In this document: piece after piece, positions 41,028 to 48,909 of the stretch | Layout of the letters: every line of letters begins with the position of its first letter | Numbering within the stretch: the first letter of the stretch is position 1 | Source: JBBRCX01 sp038204465 | GTDB lineage: Bacteria > Planctomycetota > Phycisphaerae > Tepidisphaerales > Tepidisphaeraceae | Length of the DNA stretch: 64,000 nucleotides | Assembly: GCA_038204465.1 (NCBI GenBank) | Contig: JBBRCX010000006.1 | Span: forward strand, 10,321 to 74,320 | Direction of reading: 5' to 3' | Notes under the pieces: model-generated | The model's input: the letters and a program-made list of their open reading frames with translations, nothing else | Told to the model about the DNA's origin: nothing | Databases searched by the model: none | Position numbers and translations under genes: made by a program

Positions 41028-42308
41028 CTACCGATCCAGCTCCGCGGCGATGACGTTGATGCTGCCGAGGACGGCGACGACGTCGCTGATGGTGTGGCCT
41101 TCAATGAGCTTGGGGAAGATCTGGTAGTTGATATACGACGGCGGGCGGGTGCGGACGCGCCAGGGGACGCTTTCGCCGGCACTGACCACGTAGTAGCCGA
41201 GCTCGCCGTTGGCGGATTCGATGCAGTTGTAAACCTCGCCCTTGCGGGCCTCGAAGCCGCGGTTGGTCATGATCAGCTCGAAGTGCTGAATAAGGCCTTC
41301 GATGCTGCTGTAAACCTGGTCCTTGGGGGGCAGCACCTCTTTTCCCTCCGGGCTCACGTTCACCGGCCCATCGGGTATGTTGTCGATGAGCTGGCGGATG
41401 ATGTGGAGGCTTTGTCGCATTTCCTCCAATCGCACCAGATAGCGCGCATAAACATCTCCGGTGGTCATTACCGGCACCTTGAAGTCGACGGCCGCGGCGC
41501 CTTGCCCGTCCCAGTTGTCGGCGTAGCAAAGGTAAGGCTCGTCCTTGCGTATGTCGCGCTTCACGCCGGCTGAGCGGGCCATCGGCCCGGAGAGGCTCCA
41601 GGCGATCGCTTCGTCCCGCCCGATGGCGCCCACGCCGCGCGTCCGGTCCACGAAAATCCGGTTCTTGTTGAGCAGTTTCTCCACGTCCTCCATCGCGCGG
41701 GGCATCGCCTCGTTCACGAAGTCTTTGACCATCCGTTTGAAGACCGCTTCGTCGGGGAGATCCATGTTGAGCCCCCCCACCCGCGTCCAGCTCGTGTGAA
41801 ATCTCTGGCCGGACATGTACTCGACGATGTCATAGATCTTTTCGCGCTCGTTGAAGCCATAGAGGAACGCAGTGAAGGCCCCCAGGTCCAATCCGGCCGC
41901 TCCGACGCAGAGCAGGTGCGATTGGATACGTCCCAGCTCGTTGGCCAGGGTGCGCAGGACCTTGCAGCGCGGCGTCAGATCGATGCCCATCAGCTTTTCG
42001 GCGGCCCCATGCCAGGCCAGCTCGTTGTAGATGGGCGCGGAGTAATCCATGCGATCGACGATGGTTACGTACTGGTTGTAATTGAGATGCTCGCCGAGCT
42101 TTTCGAACCCGCTGTGGAGGTAGCCGATGTGCGGCTGACAGCCGACCACCCGCTCGCCGTCGAGCTCGAGAACGAGTCGAAGCGTGGTGTGCGTAGCCGG
42201 ATGCTGGGGGCCGAAATTCAGCGTCCAGCGGTTGTCCCCGTCACGCCCCCCATCGTTCATCTGGGGTGGAAGCATCTCGTTGGAGGCCTGGGAGAGGGTA
42301 TAGGGCAT
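41028..42308 (-). CDS. nuoD: NADH-quinone oxidoreductase subunit D
   Basis: The 426-residue 49 kDa-type subunit, which forms the quinone site with NuoB. Recognisable segments: NFGPQHPATHTTLRLVLELDGE, PHIGYLHSGFEKLGEHLNYNQ, RDEAIAWSLSGPMARSAG and the C-terminal VAVLGSINVIAAELDR ending in the invariant Asp-Arg. His and Asp residues of the quinone pocket lie in the GPQHPATH block. It is the first gene of the leftward nuo run; nuoA, B and C are not adjacent. Its start region faces the parB promoter, which carries a parS-like site. Confidence 0.96.
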   Translation of the reverse strand: MPYTLSQASNEMLPPQMNDGGRDGDNRWTLNFGPQHPATHTTLRLVLELDGERVVGCQPHIGYLHSGFEKLGEHLNYNQYVTIVDRMDYSAPIYNELAWHGAAEKLMGIDLTPRCKVLRTLANELGRIQSHLLCVGAAGLDLGAFTAFLYGFNEREKIYDIVEYMSGQRFHTSWTRVGGLNMDLPDEAVFKRMVKDFVNEAMPRAMEDVEKLLNKNRIFVDRTRGVGAIGRDEAIAWSLSGPMARSAGVKRDIRKDEPYLCYADNWDGQGAAAVDFKVPVMTTGDVYARYLVRLEEMRQSLHIIRQLIDNIPDGPVNVSPEGKEVLPPKDQVYSSIEGLIQHFELIMTNRGFEARKGEVYNCIESANGELGYYVVSAGESVPWRVRTRPPSYINYQIFPKLIEGHTISDVVAVLGSINVIAAELDR

Positions 42309-42554
42309 CGATTTGGACCTTCGACCGCGGGCGAGCGTGTGGTTCTAACCTGGCTCTGCGAGCCGGGATTATAGGGATCACCCGCCAGGGGTCTAGCCGG
42401 TCTCGCTCGGAGTCCTCCTGAACGCTGGCAGTGGGTTGATCAGTATAAAACATTCGATCGCGGGAGATATCGTTCGTTTCGCGCTGGGTTGGAATATCCA
42501 CTCGCCCGACGTTCCTCACCTTGCAATATGAGCCGGGGGCGATACATTCGCAAT

Positions 42555-42570
42555 TGTTCCATGTGGAACG
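42555..42570. promoter_or_regulatory. parS-like site 1, upstream of parB
   Basis: TGTTCCATGTGGAACG contains the 14-base palindrome GTTCCATGTGGAAC with one asymmetric centre pair. It matches the bacterial parS pattern TGTT(C/T)CACGTG(G/A)AACA at 14 of 16 positions. It lies 45 bp upstream of the parB ATG, a position suited to autoregulation. Confidence 0.75.
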
Positions 42571-42615
42571 CCTTTGGGCAGGAAGCCAAACCATATCCGG
42601 CGGGAAAGGAGTCCC

Positions 42616-43578
42616 ATGTCAAAGCTAGCGAAAACGAAGTCACGCCTCGGTCGGGGGTTGAGCAGCTTGATGTCTGTCTCTGAGCTTCCGGTCGAACGCG
42701 AGGTGGGGCCTGCGCCATCCATTGGAGAGATGCTGCCCGCCGAGACGGGCGATTCAACGGACGCCGGTGCGGACGGGGCGCTTGCGGGGGCGGCGCGGAT
42801 CCTGGATGTACCTGTCGAGCAGATCGGGCCGAATCCCCACCAGCCCCGGCGCGCGATGGACGAAGCTTCCGTTGCGGAGCTCGCCGCGAGCCTGAAGGGG
42901 ACGGGGCTGATCCAGCCGATTGTGGTCCGGCGTGTGGGTGACGCGTACCAGCTTATCGCCGGTGAGCGGCGCTGGCGGGCGGCGAAACTCGCGGGCCTGG
43001 CGACGGTGCCGGCGATCCTCCGCGAGGTGGATGCTTTCACCCAGGCGCAGATGGCCCTCGTCGAGAACATCCATCGGAAGGATTTGAACCCCGTCGATCG
43101 GGCCTCCGCCTATCGTGCGCTGATGCAACAGCTCGGGCTTACCCAGGCCGAGCTGGCGGGGCGACTGGGGGAAGACCGGAGCAGCATTGCGAATTACCTC
43201 CGCCTCCTCGATCTTGCCGAGCCGGTCCGGATGATGCTGGCGGAGGAGAGGATTTCGATGGGTCACGCGAAGCTCCTGGCTGGCGTGGCGGACGTCCTGG
43301 AGCAGGAGCGGCTGGCGAACCTGGTCCTCGCCCAAGGGCTGTCGGTGCGCAATCTGGAGAGGTTGGTGCAAGATGGACCAGGCGAGAACGCGACCAGAAG
43401 TTCCCCCGCCGTCTCCGCTCATATCCAGGACCTGGAGAAATCGTTGAGCCGGCAGCTTGGGCTTCGCGTCCAGGTGCGGTCATCCGGAAAGAAGGGTCAA
43501 GGCCGTCTCGTGTTTCATTACGCATCGCTCGATCAGTTCGACGAGCTGTTGGGGAAGCTCGGGGCAAGCACCGATTGA
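42616..43578 (+). CDS. parB: ParB chromosome-partitioning protein
   Basis: A 320-residue CTPase that loads on parS and clamps DNA. Parts: an N-terminal KTKSRLGRGLSSLM (ParA-interacting RLGRGL), then the ParB/Srx domain with PNPHQPRR and the CTP-binding GERRWRA (116-122). ENIHRKDLNPVDRA and a helix-turn-helix (~172-200, LTQAELAGRLGEDRSSIANYLRL) recognise parS. The C-terminal dimerisation region ends FDELLGKLG. The ATG at 42616 has AAAGGAG seven bases upstream. No parA (soj) gene is adjacent, which is unusual. Three parS-like palindromes surround the gene. Confidence 0.96.
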   Translation: MSKLAKTKSRLGRGLSSLMSVSELPVEREVGPAPSIGEMLPAETGDSTDAGADGALAGAARILDVPVEQIGPNPHQPRRAMDEASVAELAASLKGTGLIQPIVVRRVGDAYQLIAGERRWRAAKLAGLATVPAILREVDAFTQAQMALVENIHRKDLNPVDRASAYRALMQQLGLTQAELAGRLGEDRSSIANYLRLLDLAEPVRMMLAEERISMGHAKLLAGVADVLEQERLANLVLAQGLSVRNLERLVQDGPGENATRSSPAVSAHIQDLEKSLSRQLGLRVQVRSSGKKGQGRLVFHYASLDQFDELLGKLGASTD

Positions 43579-44092
43579 GGGTTGTGGAAAGCGATGTTTC
43601 CCACGACGTGCGCTTCGACGTGCACTCGAGAGTTCCACGTGGAACAACGCCAAGCCGGGAGGGCGTTGCAAGGGCAAGCAAGCGCCCGGCTGCACGCTCG
43701 GACTAAAATGAAGAGGGCATGCGTTTCGACGAGGACGTTGGAGGAAGAGGGCCTAATCTTTCCTTTCTCTTACGAAGAATCATTCATCTGACGGAATGCG
43801 AAGGGCAAGCGGAACACCTTTGGGGCAACGGGAAGGGCACTCAAAGGGCGCATGAGGGCCTCACGCGACGGGGCGACCCGCCCCTTTCGTTACGCCTCTC
43901 GGCGACGTTTTCCTAAGCAGCGCCTTCACCGCGAGTTGTGATCTCCCGAACAGAATGAATTTCGACAGGCAAGGCCAGGCATCGACAAGGGATGACGCCG
44001 ACCTGGCTGCCGGGGGTGGATGCATACACTGCCTGATGGGACGGGGGGCGGGGCTTTAGATGGGGAAGGCGAACTCTTAGAATTCACCGACG
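43579..44092. other. Intergenic region downstream of parB
   Basis: About 510 bp without a recognised gene. It holds the best parS-like site (43631-43646). A compact hairpin GGGGCG-ACC-CGCCCC (43870-43884), followed by TTTCGTT, could terminate parB transcription. Short open frames here lack any motif and have poor composition. Confidence 0.5.
43631..43646. promoter_or_regulatory. parS-like site 2, perfect palindrome
   Basis: AGTTCCACGTGGAACA contains the perfect 14-base palindrome GTTCCACGTGGAAC. It matches the bacterial parS pattern at 15 of 16 positions; only the first base differs. It lies 53 bp after the parB stop. It is the strongest ParB-binding candidate in the window. Confidence 0.82.
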
Positions 44093-45091
44093 ATGGGTGA
44101 AGCGACGCAAAGCGCGGTGGACGTGGCCATCATCGGCGCGGGGCCTACGGGGCTGTTCGCGGCGTTCTACGCCGGGCTGCGGCAGATGTCGGTCAAGCTG
44201 ATCGACTCGCTGGAAATCCTCGGCGGGCAGCTGACGACGCTCTATCCAGAGAAATACATCTATGATGTGGCCGGGTTCCCGCGCATCTTTTCCAAGGACC
44301 TGGCGGCGGGGCTGGTCGAGCAGGCGATGCAGTATCGGCCGACGGTCTGCCTGGGCGAGCAGGTCCAGGACCTGGGGTATGACCAGGGGAGCCGGATCTA
44401 CCGGGTGCAGACATCGAAGGCCACGCACCCCGCCCGGGCGGTGCTGATCGCGGCGGGCGTCGGTGCCTTTCAACCCAAGACGCTGCCGCTCGCCAACGCC
44501 GGCTCGTACGAAGGACGCGGGCTGCACTATTTCGTGAAAGAGGTCGCGGGGTTTCGCGGGAAGAAGGTGCTCATCGTCGGGGGCGGCGACAGCGCCGTTG
44601 ATTGGGCGAACATGCTGGCGCCGGTGGCGGGGCAACTCACGCTCATTCATCGCCGCGACCAGTTCCGGGCCCACGAGGACAGCGTCGAGAAGATGCGCCA
44701 GACGCCGGCCCGCATCAAGGTCTTCCACGAGCTGAAGAGCATCGAGGGCAATGGGAAGCTGGAGCGTGCCACAATCTATGACAACCGCAGCAAGGCCGAG
44801 GAAACCCTGCCGCTCGACGCGGTGCTGGTAAACATCGGGTTCGTCAATTCGATGGGGCCGATCAAGGAGTGGGGGCTGGCCCTCGAGGGCTCGGCGATCA
44901 AGGTTGACAGCATGATGCAGACGAGCCGGCCGGGCGTGTTCGGCGCGGGGGACATCGTCACCTATCCGGGGAAGCTGAAGCTCATCGCGACGGGCTTCGG
45001 CGAGGCGGCGATCGCCGTGAATTACGCGAAGCATTACCTGGATCCCTCGGCGAACATTTTTCCGGGGCACAGCTCCAACATGAAGAGGTAG
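44093..45091 (+). CDS. Ferredoxin-NADP reductase, thioredoxin-reductase-like type (YumC family)
   Basis: A 332-residue flavoprotein. FAD binding: VAIIGAGPTGLFAAFYAGL and the C-terminal GVFGAGDIVTYPGK. NADPH binding: KVLIVGGGDSAVDWAN. The position occupied by the redox CxxC of thioredoxin reductase has no cysteines (SAVDWANMLA), which assigns it to the ferredoxin-NADP reductase group. It exchanges electrons between NADPH and ferredoxin or flavodoxin; the ferredoxin at 1814-2179 is a possible partner. It reads in the same direction as parB and deoC but with wide gaps, so it is probably monocistronic. Confidence 0.88.
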   Translation: MGEATQSAVDVAIIGAGPTGLFAAFYAGLRQMSVKLIDSLEILGGQLTTLYPEKYIYDVAGFPRIFSKDLAAGLVEQAMQYRPTVCLGEQVQDLGYDQGSRIYRVQTSKATHPARAVLIAAGVGAFQPKTLPLANAGSYEGRGLHYFVKEVAGFRGKKVLIVGGGDSAVDWANMLAPVAGQLTLIHRRDQFRAHEDSVEKMRQTPARIKVFHELKSIEGNGKLERATIYDNRSKAEETLPLDAVLVNIGFVNSMGPIKEWGLALEGSAIKVDSMMQTSRPGVFGAGDIVTYPGKLKLIATGFGEAAIAVNYAKHYLDPSANIFPGHSSNMKR

Positions 45092-45244
45092 GTTCGAACC
45101 CATTTCCGCGCCGCCGCCACCAGTAAGAATTCAACACAACAGCCGCAAGGCCCGAAGAAGCCGGCGGCGTCGCGGGCTGTTCGATTGGATCGTAGAACCC
45201 CTTAAATCAAGCCAATCGCGGATGTCAAAATCGAAACTCAGGAC

Positions 45245-45964
45245 ATGACTACGGCGGAGCTGGCGGGCCGGGTTGAGCACGCGGTGCTGCGGCCGGAGGC
45301 TTCCAGCGCGGAGGTGCACCGGGCGGGGGCGGAGGCGCTGGAGTGGGGCTTTGCCGCGGTGTGCGTGGCGCCCGTCTGGGCGGCGCGGATGGCGACGATG
45401 CTGAAAGGGAGCGGGGTGCGGGTTTGCACGGTGGTGAGTTTTCCACATGGAACCGCGAAGGCGACCGTCAAAGCGATTGAGGCGAGCAGCGCGGTGAAAG
45501 ACGGGGCTGATGAAGTCGACGTGGTGGCACATCTCCCGCATCTGGTCAATGCGGATTTCGATTCTGCGCGGGCGGAGTTGCTCGAGATTGCGCGGGCCTC
45601 GCGGGCGGCCCGCCGCGATGTGGTCATCAAGGTCATCCTGGAGACGAGCTACCTGCTGACGCTGGGGTCGCAGCGTGGAGAGGCGGCGATCGCTACCGGC
45701 TGCCGGGCCGCGCGCGAGAGCGGCTGCGATTACGTGAAGACCAGCACCGGCTTCCATCCCGCCGGCGGAGCAAGCGTCGAAGCGGTTCGCCTGATGAAAC
45801 AGCACGGTGAAGGACTCAAGATCAAGGCCGCGGGAGGCATCAAGGACCTGGCAACCGCGTTGAGAATGATCGAGGCGGGAGCGGACCGGCTTGGGATGAG
45901 CGCATCGGTGGCGGTGATGGAGGAACTGCGGAGCCAGCTTCACTCGAACAAGCAGCGCCCCTGA
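45245..45964 (+). CDS. deoC: Deoxyribose-phosphate aldolase
   Basis: A 239-residue TIM-barrel aldolase that cleaves 2-deoxyribose 5-phosphate to glyceraldehyde 3-phosphate and acetaldehyde. The Schiff-base Lys is K165 in DYVKTSTGF. The partner Lys lies in KIKAAGGIK, and the acidic residue of the proton relay lies in DEVDVV. Length is normal. No nucleoside-catabolism neighbours are present. The coding sequence contains a parS-like palindrome (45439-45454), encoding part of VVSFPHGT. Confidence 0.94.
   Translation: MTTAELAGRVEHAVLRPEASSAEVHRAGAEALEWGFAAVCVAPVWAARMATMLKGSGVRVCTVVSFPHGTAKATVKAIEASSAVKDGADEVDVVAHLPHLVNADFDSARAELLEIARASRAARRDVVIKVILETSYLLTLGSQRGEAAIATGCRAARESGCDYVKTSTGFHPAGGASVEAVRLMKQHGEGLKIKAAGGIKDLATALRMIEAGADRLGMSASVAVMEELRSQLHSNKQRP
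45439..45454. promoter_or_regulatory. parS-like site 3, inside deoC
   Basis: TTTTCCACATGGAACC matches the parS pattern at 13 of 16 positions. Its reverse complement shares 13 of 14 core bases with site 1, including the identical CCATGTGG centre. Being in coding sequence does not exclude it, since parS sites occur within genes in other bacteria. It is the weakest of the three. Confidence 0.5.
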
Positions 45965-46230
45965 CGCTTCGCACAACGCGGTTGATGAGGAGGCTTGCTG
46001 GTCCGCCAGATCGAGCAAAGTCCGCCGAAGCCCACCAAAGCCCACAAAAGCCCACAATGGCGCGCATCAAGAACGCGGTGCTGAAAGGTGGGGGATGAGT
46101 CAGGTGAGTGCGCTGTTGCAAATCCCAGATCGGAATTGAGAATCAGAAAGCCAAATGGGCATCTCCGTGGGCGCGAACGGCGTCGCGGGTTGCGACGTTG
46201 GTGCTGGGCATGATGCCGGAGGGTTTGGGT

Positions 46231-46249
46231 GAGAACGCGAGGGGTTCTC
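46231..46249 (+). promoter_or_regulatory. Hairpin sequestering the ribosome binding site of a lipoprotein gene
   Basis: GAGAAC (46231-46236) pairs with GTTCTC (46244-46249) immediately before the ATG at 46250. The loop GCGAGGG contains the only plausible Shine-Dalgarno. A hairpin in this position could act as a translational switch; it may also be chance. Confidence 0.35.
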
Positions 46250-47092
46250 ATGGTCTATCGATCGACACGGATGTGGCGTGCGATCGCACTGCTGATCGCA
46301 GTGTGCGCACTGCCCAGCGCAGGGTGCACGGCACAGGCACACGCGCGGTTCTTATCGGCGTCGCCCGGCGGGTCGAGTGCCTACCTCTTGCACCTGCCCG
46401 GGATCGCTGGCGAGCGGTGGCTCGACCAGGAGATGGTGCGGGGCGTGCGCGAGGGCGGCTTCGATGGGACGCTGGAGATCTACGACTGGACGCACAACGA
46501 TCCGGGCGTGGGCGCGCTGCTCGCACAGGAGCGCAACCGGCGCGAATCGAAGAAGATCGCGGATTTGATTGAATCCCGATTCCGGGCCGACCCCTCGGCC
46601 AAAATCACGATCACCTGTCACAGCGGTGGGGCGGGGCTGGCGGTGTGGGCCCTGGAGCGCCTGCCGAACGACGTTCAGATCGACACGCTCTTTCTGCTAT
46701 CGCCCGCGCTCTCGCAGCGCTACGACCTGTCCAAAGCGCTGGCGCACGTAACGAACAGGGCGTACGTCTTTACCAGCGTGAACGATGTAATCGTCCTGGG
46801 GATGGGGACGCGGCTGTTCGGCACGATCGACGGCGTCAAGGAAGAGGCGGCCGGAATGCGCGGCTTTCATCGCCCAGCCGGCGCGGATGCGGCACAATAC
46901 AAGAAGCTCGCGCAGTTTCCGTACGACGAGCGCTGGGTGGATCTGGACAACATTGGCGATCATATCGGCAACATGTCAAAGGCATTCGCCAAAGGCGTGG
47001 TGGCGCCGCTGGCAACCGGGAAGAAGCCGTCCCTGATGCCGCGGGAGCTGCGCGCTTCGACCCGCCCCGCAACGGAGCCGGCCCGGTCATGA
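46250..47092 (+). CDS. Lipoprotein alpha/beta-hydrolase-like protein
   Basis: A 280-residue protein. A signal with lipobox (ALPSAGC) is followed by YLLHLPGIAGERW, which resembles the oxyanion-hole strand of alpha/beta hydrolases. ITITCHSGGAGLAVWALERL contains a nucleophile-elbow-like G/C-H-S-G-G. A possible acid and His lie later (DNIGDHIGNMS). Substrate unknown; an esterase- or lipase-like role at the outer face is reasonable. The ATG at 46250 is chosen over a GTG at 46229 because of the signal peptide. Its stop overlaps the ATG of the next small gene (ATGA). Confidence 0.7.
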   Translation: MVYRSTRMWRAIALLIAVCALPSAGCTAQAHARFLSASPGGSSAYLLHLPGIAGERWLDQEMVRGVREGGFDGTLEIYDWTHNDPGVGALLAQERNRRESKKIADLIESRFRADPSAKITITCHSGGAGLAVWALERLPNDVQIDTLFLLSPALSQRYDLSKALAHVTNRAYVFTSVNDVIVLGMGTRLFGTIDGVKEEAAGMRGFHRPAGADAAQYKKLAQFPYDERWVDLDNIGDHIGNMSKAFAKGVVAPLATGKKPSLMPRELRASTRPATEPARS

Positions 47093-47283
47093 GGCGCAGC
47101 AGCGATGCAAGCCGGCCCGCACTCGGCCCGGCGCCGGCTGATGCGCATCCCCACCAGGCTTGGCCGATCTGGCGTAAGCTCTTCGCTTACCTTGTGCTGG
47201 CAGCGATGGCGTCGGCCGCAATCTGGTTCGTAGACCGAAGAGCGCATTATCCAAGGGCGGAGCGGCCGCGCATGGTTCGTTAG
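47089..47283 (+). CDS. 64-residue membrane protein coupled to the hydrolase
   Basis: A short protein whose ATG overlaps the upstream stop as ATGA, so it is probably translated by coupling. It begins MRRSSDASRPALGPAPADAH and has one hydrophobic helix (KLFAYLVLAAMASAAIWFV) and a short Arg-rich end (RRAHYPRAERPRMVR). The topology suggests a bitopic membrane protein. No family recognised. A much longer open frame contains it, but the upstream part of that frame shadows the hydrolase gene. Confidence 0.5.
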   Translation: MRRSSDASRPALGPAPADAHPHQAWPIWRKLFAYLVLAAMASAAIWFVDRRAHYPRAERPRMVR

Positions 47284-47310
47284 CGCGCCACAACTGGCGC
47301 GTTCCCGGAA

Positions 47311-48036
47311 TCACGTCTCAATCTGATTTGCACCGCGCGGCCCGCGATTGCGAGTCACCACGAGACACAGCAGAGCGATCGCGCCGTGCGTGGCGATGCA
47401 GGGGAGGATGGAGGGCGGTACCGCGAACGAGACATCCTGCCCAAGGTTTGTGAGGTAGCGGTAAGCGAGCGTCCGCTCGGTCCAGACGGGGAAGTGCAGG
47501 ATCCCGTTCAGCGCGAACAATGGATGAGGCGGGACGAGCCAGGTGACCAGCCAGTCGTGCGCCGGAAAGACATGGCTGAGCCAGACGGGAGAGGTAAGCC
47601 AGGCAATTCCGATGAAAACGGCCAGCACTGCAGCGTAGAGCGAATCAAGTCCGGTTCGCGATAGCAAGCGCGCCAGGCTGCCCAGCGCGAGCGCATACGC
47701 GAGAAGAACGATCGAGCAGCCGAGCCATTGCTCGACGGTGACGTTTGCGGTGAGGACTGCCGCCAGCCATGCACACGCGGTTCCTGTTGCGAGCGCAACC
47801 GCTGCCAGCAGCTGAAGTCGCCATGAGCTTTCGGTCAACGCAAATCCTGGCGTGAGCAGCGTGGTGAACCCGAGCCCGCCAAGAAAAAGCCCAAGCGTCG
47901 CTCCCGCGGACCGGTAGCACAGTGCGCCACAGAAGAACCCCACGAGCAGCGGCAGGGCGAAGCGGAGAATGCTCAAGGTATCGACGCGCGGAGGTTGGGC
48001 AGTAGTGACGGGTGAGTGAGTGTCGTCGTCGGGCAT
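47311..48036 (-). CDS. Integral membrane protein of unknown function
   Basis: A 241-residue polytopic protein with about six hydrophobic segments (LPLLVGFFCGALCYR, LGLFLGGLGFTTLL, LQLLAAVALATGTACAWL, LGCSIVLLAYALALG, LYAAVLAVFIGIAWL, IATHGAIALLCLVV). The large loop near 165-205 has Trp/His/Pro (PAHDWLVTWLVPPHP). I recognise no family. It is the last gene of a leftward run beginning at 50714, 22 bp after the YdjY-like gene. Confidence 0.6.
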   Translation of the reverse strand: MPDDDTHSPVTTAQPPRVDTLSILRFALPLLVGFFCGALCYRSAGATLGLFLGGLGFTTLLTPGFALTESSWRLQLLAAVALATGTACAWLAAVLTANVTVEQWLGCSIVLLAYALALGSLARLLSRTGLDSLYAAVLAVFIGIAWLTSPVWLSHVFPAHDWLVTWLVPPHPLFALNGILHFPVWTERTLAYRYLTNLGQDVSFAVPPSILPCIATHGAIALLCLVVTRNRGPRGANQIET

Positions 48037-48058
48037 TGGCGGTCAGTGTCGATGAACG

Positions 48059-48820
48059 TCAATCCGGAACTGACACGGGCGCCGTCGAAGGCGCAGTTGC
48101 GGCGCGCTCCGCGTCCTTTCGCGGATTCTTCCCATGCTCGAGAATCATGATGACCTTGGCGCCGGCCTTGGGAGCGACGTCCGGGTTTCGCTCCCACTCC
48201 AGCTGCTCGTTGCTGTTGCTGGCCATCTGCGGGACGTCGATGACGGTGAGATCGAAATTGACCACGCTGGCGAGGTATCCGGTCGTGTCGCCGGCGTATT
48301 TTCCCTGGATCATTCGCGAGCCGGCGAAGACCCAGTCGAACGGCGCCGCTTCCTTTTTTGTCTTCACGTCGCGCAGCAGGCGGTAGGCCGGAACCGTGAC
48401 GGTCTTCCCGTTCTGCTCGAACTGCACGCTGATGTGGATCGGGTCGCCATGCGCTGGGGTCCACTTGTTGCTTTCTTCGGAGTAGGTGATCGGGGAACCG
48501 GGCTTCAGGCCGATCGCGAGCAGGGCGAAGTGGAGATCGGATGGCTTGACCGCCGCGCGAAGGATGGCTTCGTAGTCGTTGGTTCCTTTGACGCAGCAGA
48601 AGAACTCAACCGGCGTCTCCACGCCCAGCGCCTCACATTCCACGCGCACCTGCTTCTTCACCGCGTCGAATTCAAGGTGCGGAAGCTTGCCGAGAGCCTT
48701 CTCGCTCGGGGCGGGCTGCGTCGAAGGCTGAGTGCTCGCAACCGTCGGGGGATCGGCGAAGGCGGATTCCGAGCCAAGCAAGAAGAGCAAGGCCAGCAAA
48801 GCTGCGATGCGAGATGACAT
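48059..48820 (-). CDS. Secreted YdjY-domain protein
   Basis: A 253-residue protein. A signal peptide (MSSRIAALLALLFLLGSESAFA) and a Thr/Ser/Pro linker are followed by LPHLEFDAVKKQVRVECEALGVETPVEFFCCVKGTNDYEAILRA and LLAIGLKPGSPITY. This is the pattern of the YdjY domain common in planctomycetes, with its paired Cys and the 'GT..(Y/H)E.(I/V)' motif. The domain has no known activity. The ATG at 48820 is set by the signal peptide, with GGAG seven bases upstream. It belongs to the leftward GDPD-PhyH-YdjY-membrane run. Confidence 0.72.
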   Translation of the reverse strand: MSSRIAALLALLFLLGSESAFADPPTVASTQPSTQPAPSEKALGKLPHLEFDAVKKQVRVECEALGVETPVEFFCCVKGTNDYEAILRAAVKPSDLHFALLAIGLKPGSPITYSEESNKWTPAHGDPIHISVQFEQNGKTVTVPAYRLLRDVKTKKEAAPFDWVFAGSRMIQGKYAGDTTGYLASVVNFDLTVIDVPQMASNSNEQLEWERNPDVAPKAGAKVIMILEHGKNPRKDAERAATAPSTAPVSVPD

Positions 48821-48909
48821 CAACGCTCCGGGACCGGAGTCTAACCGCGAATCGGAACCTGCGCAAAATGTAGGCGCGGGTGGGGTTGGAGGGAAGCTGA
48901 CGCGAAGGT

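Noticed and set aside
45086..45122. GGTTCGAACC followed later by CACCA, resembling a tRNA T-arm and 3' end
   Set aside because: The bases flanking the loop do not form a 5-bp T-stem, no D or anticodon arm lies upstream, and the stretch overlaps the end of the ferredoxin-NADP reductase gene.
45138..45181. Inverted arms AACAGCC/GGCTGTT after the ferredoxin-NADP reductase gene
   Set aside because: A 7-bp stem with a 30-nt loop and no T-run is too weak to call a terminator.
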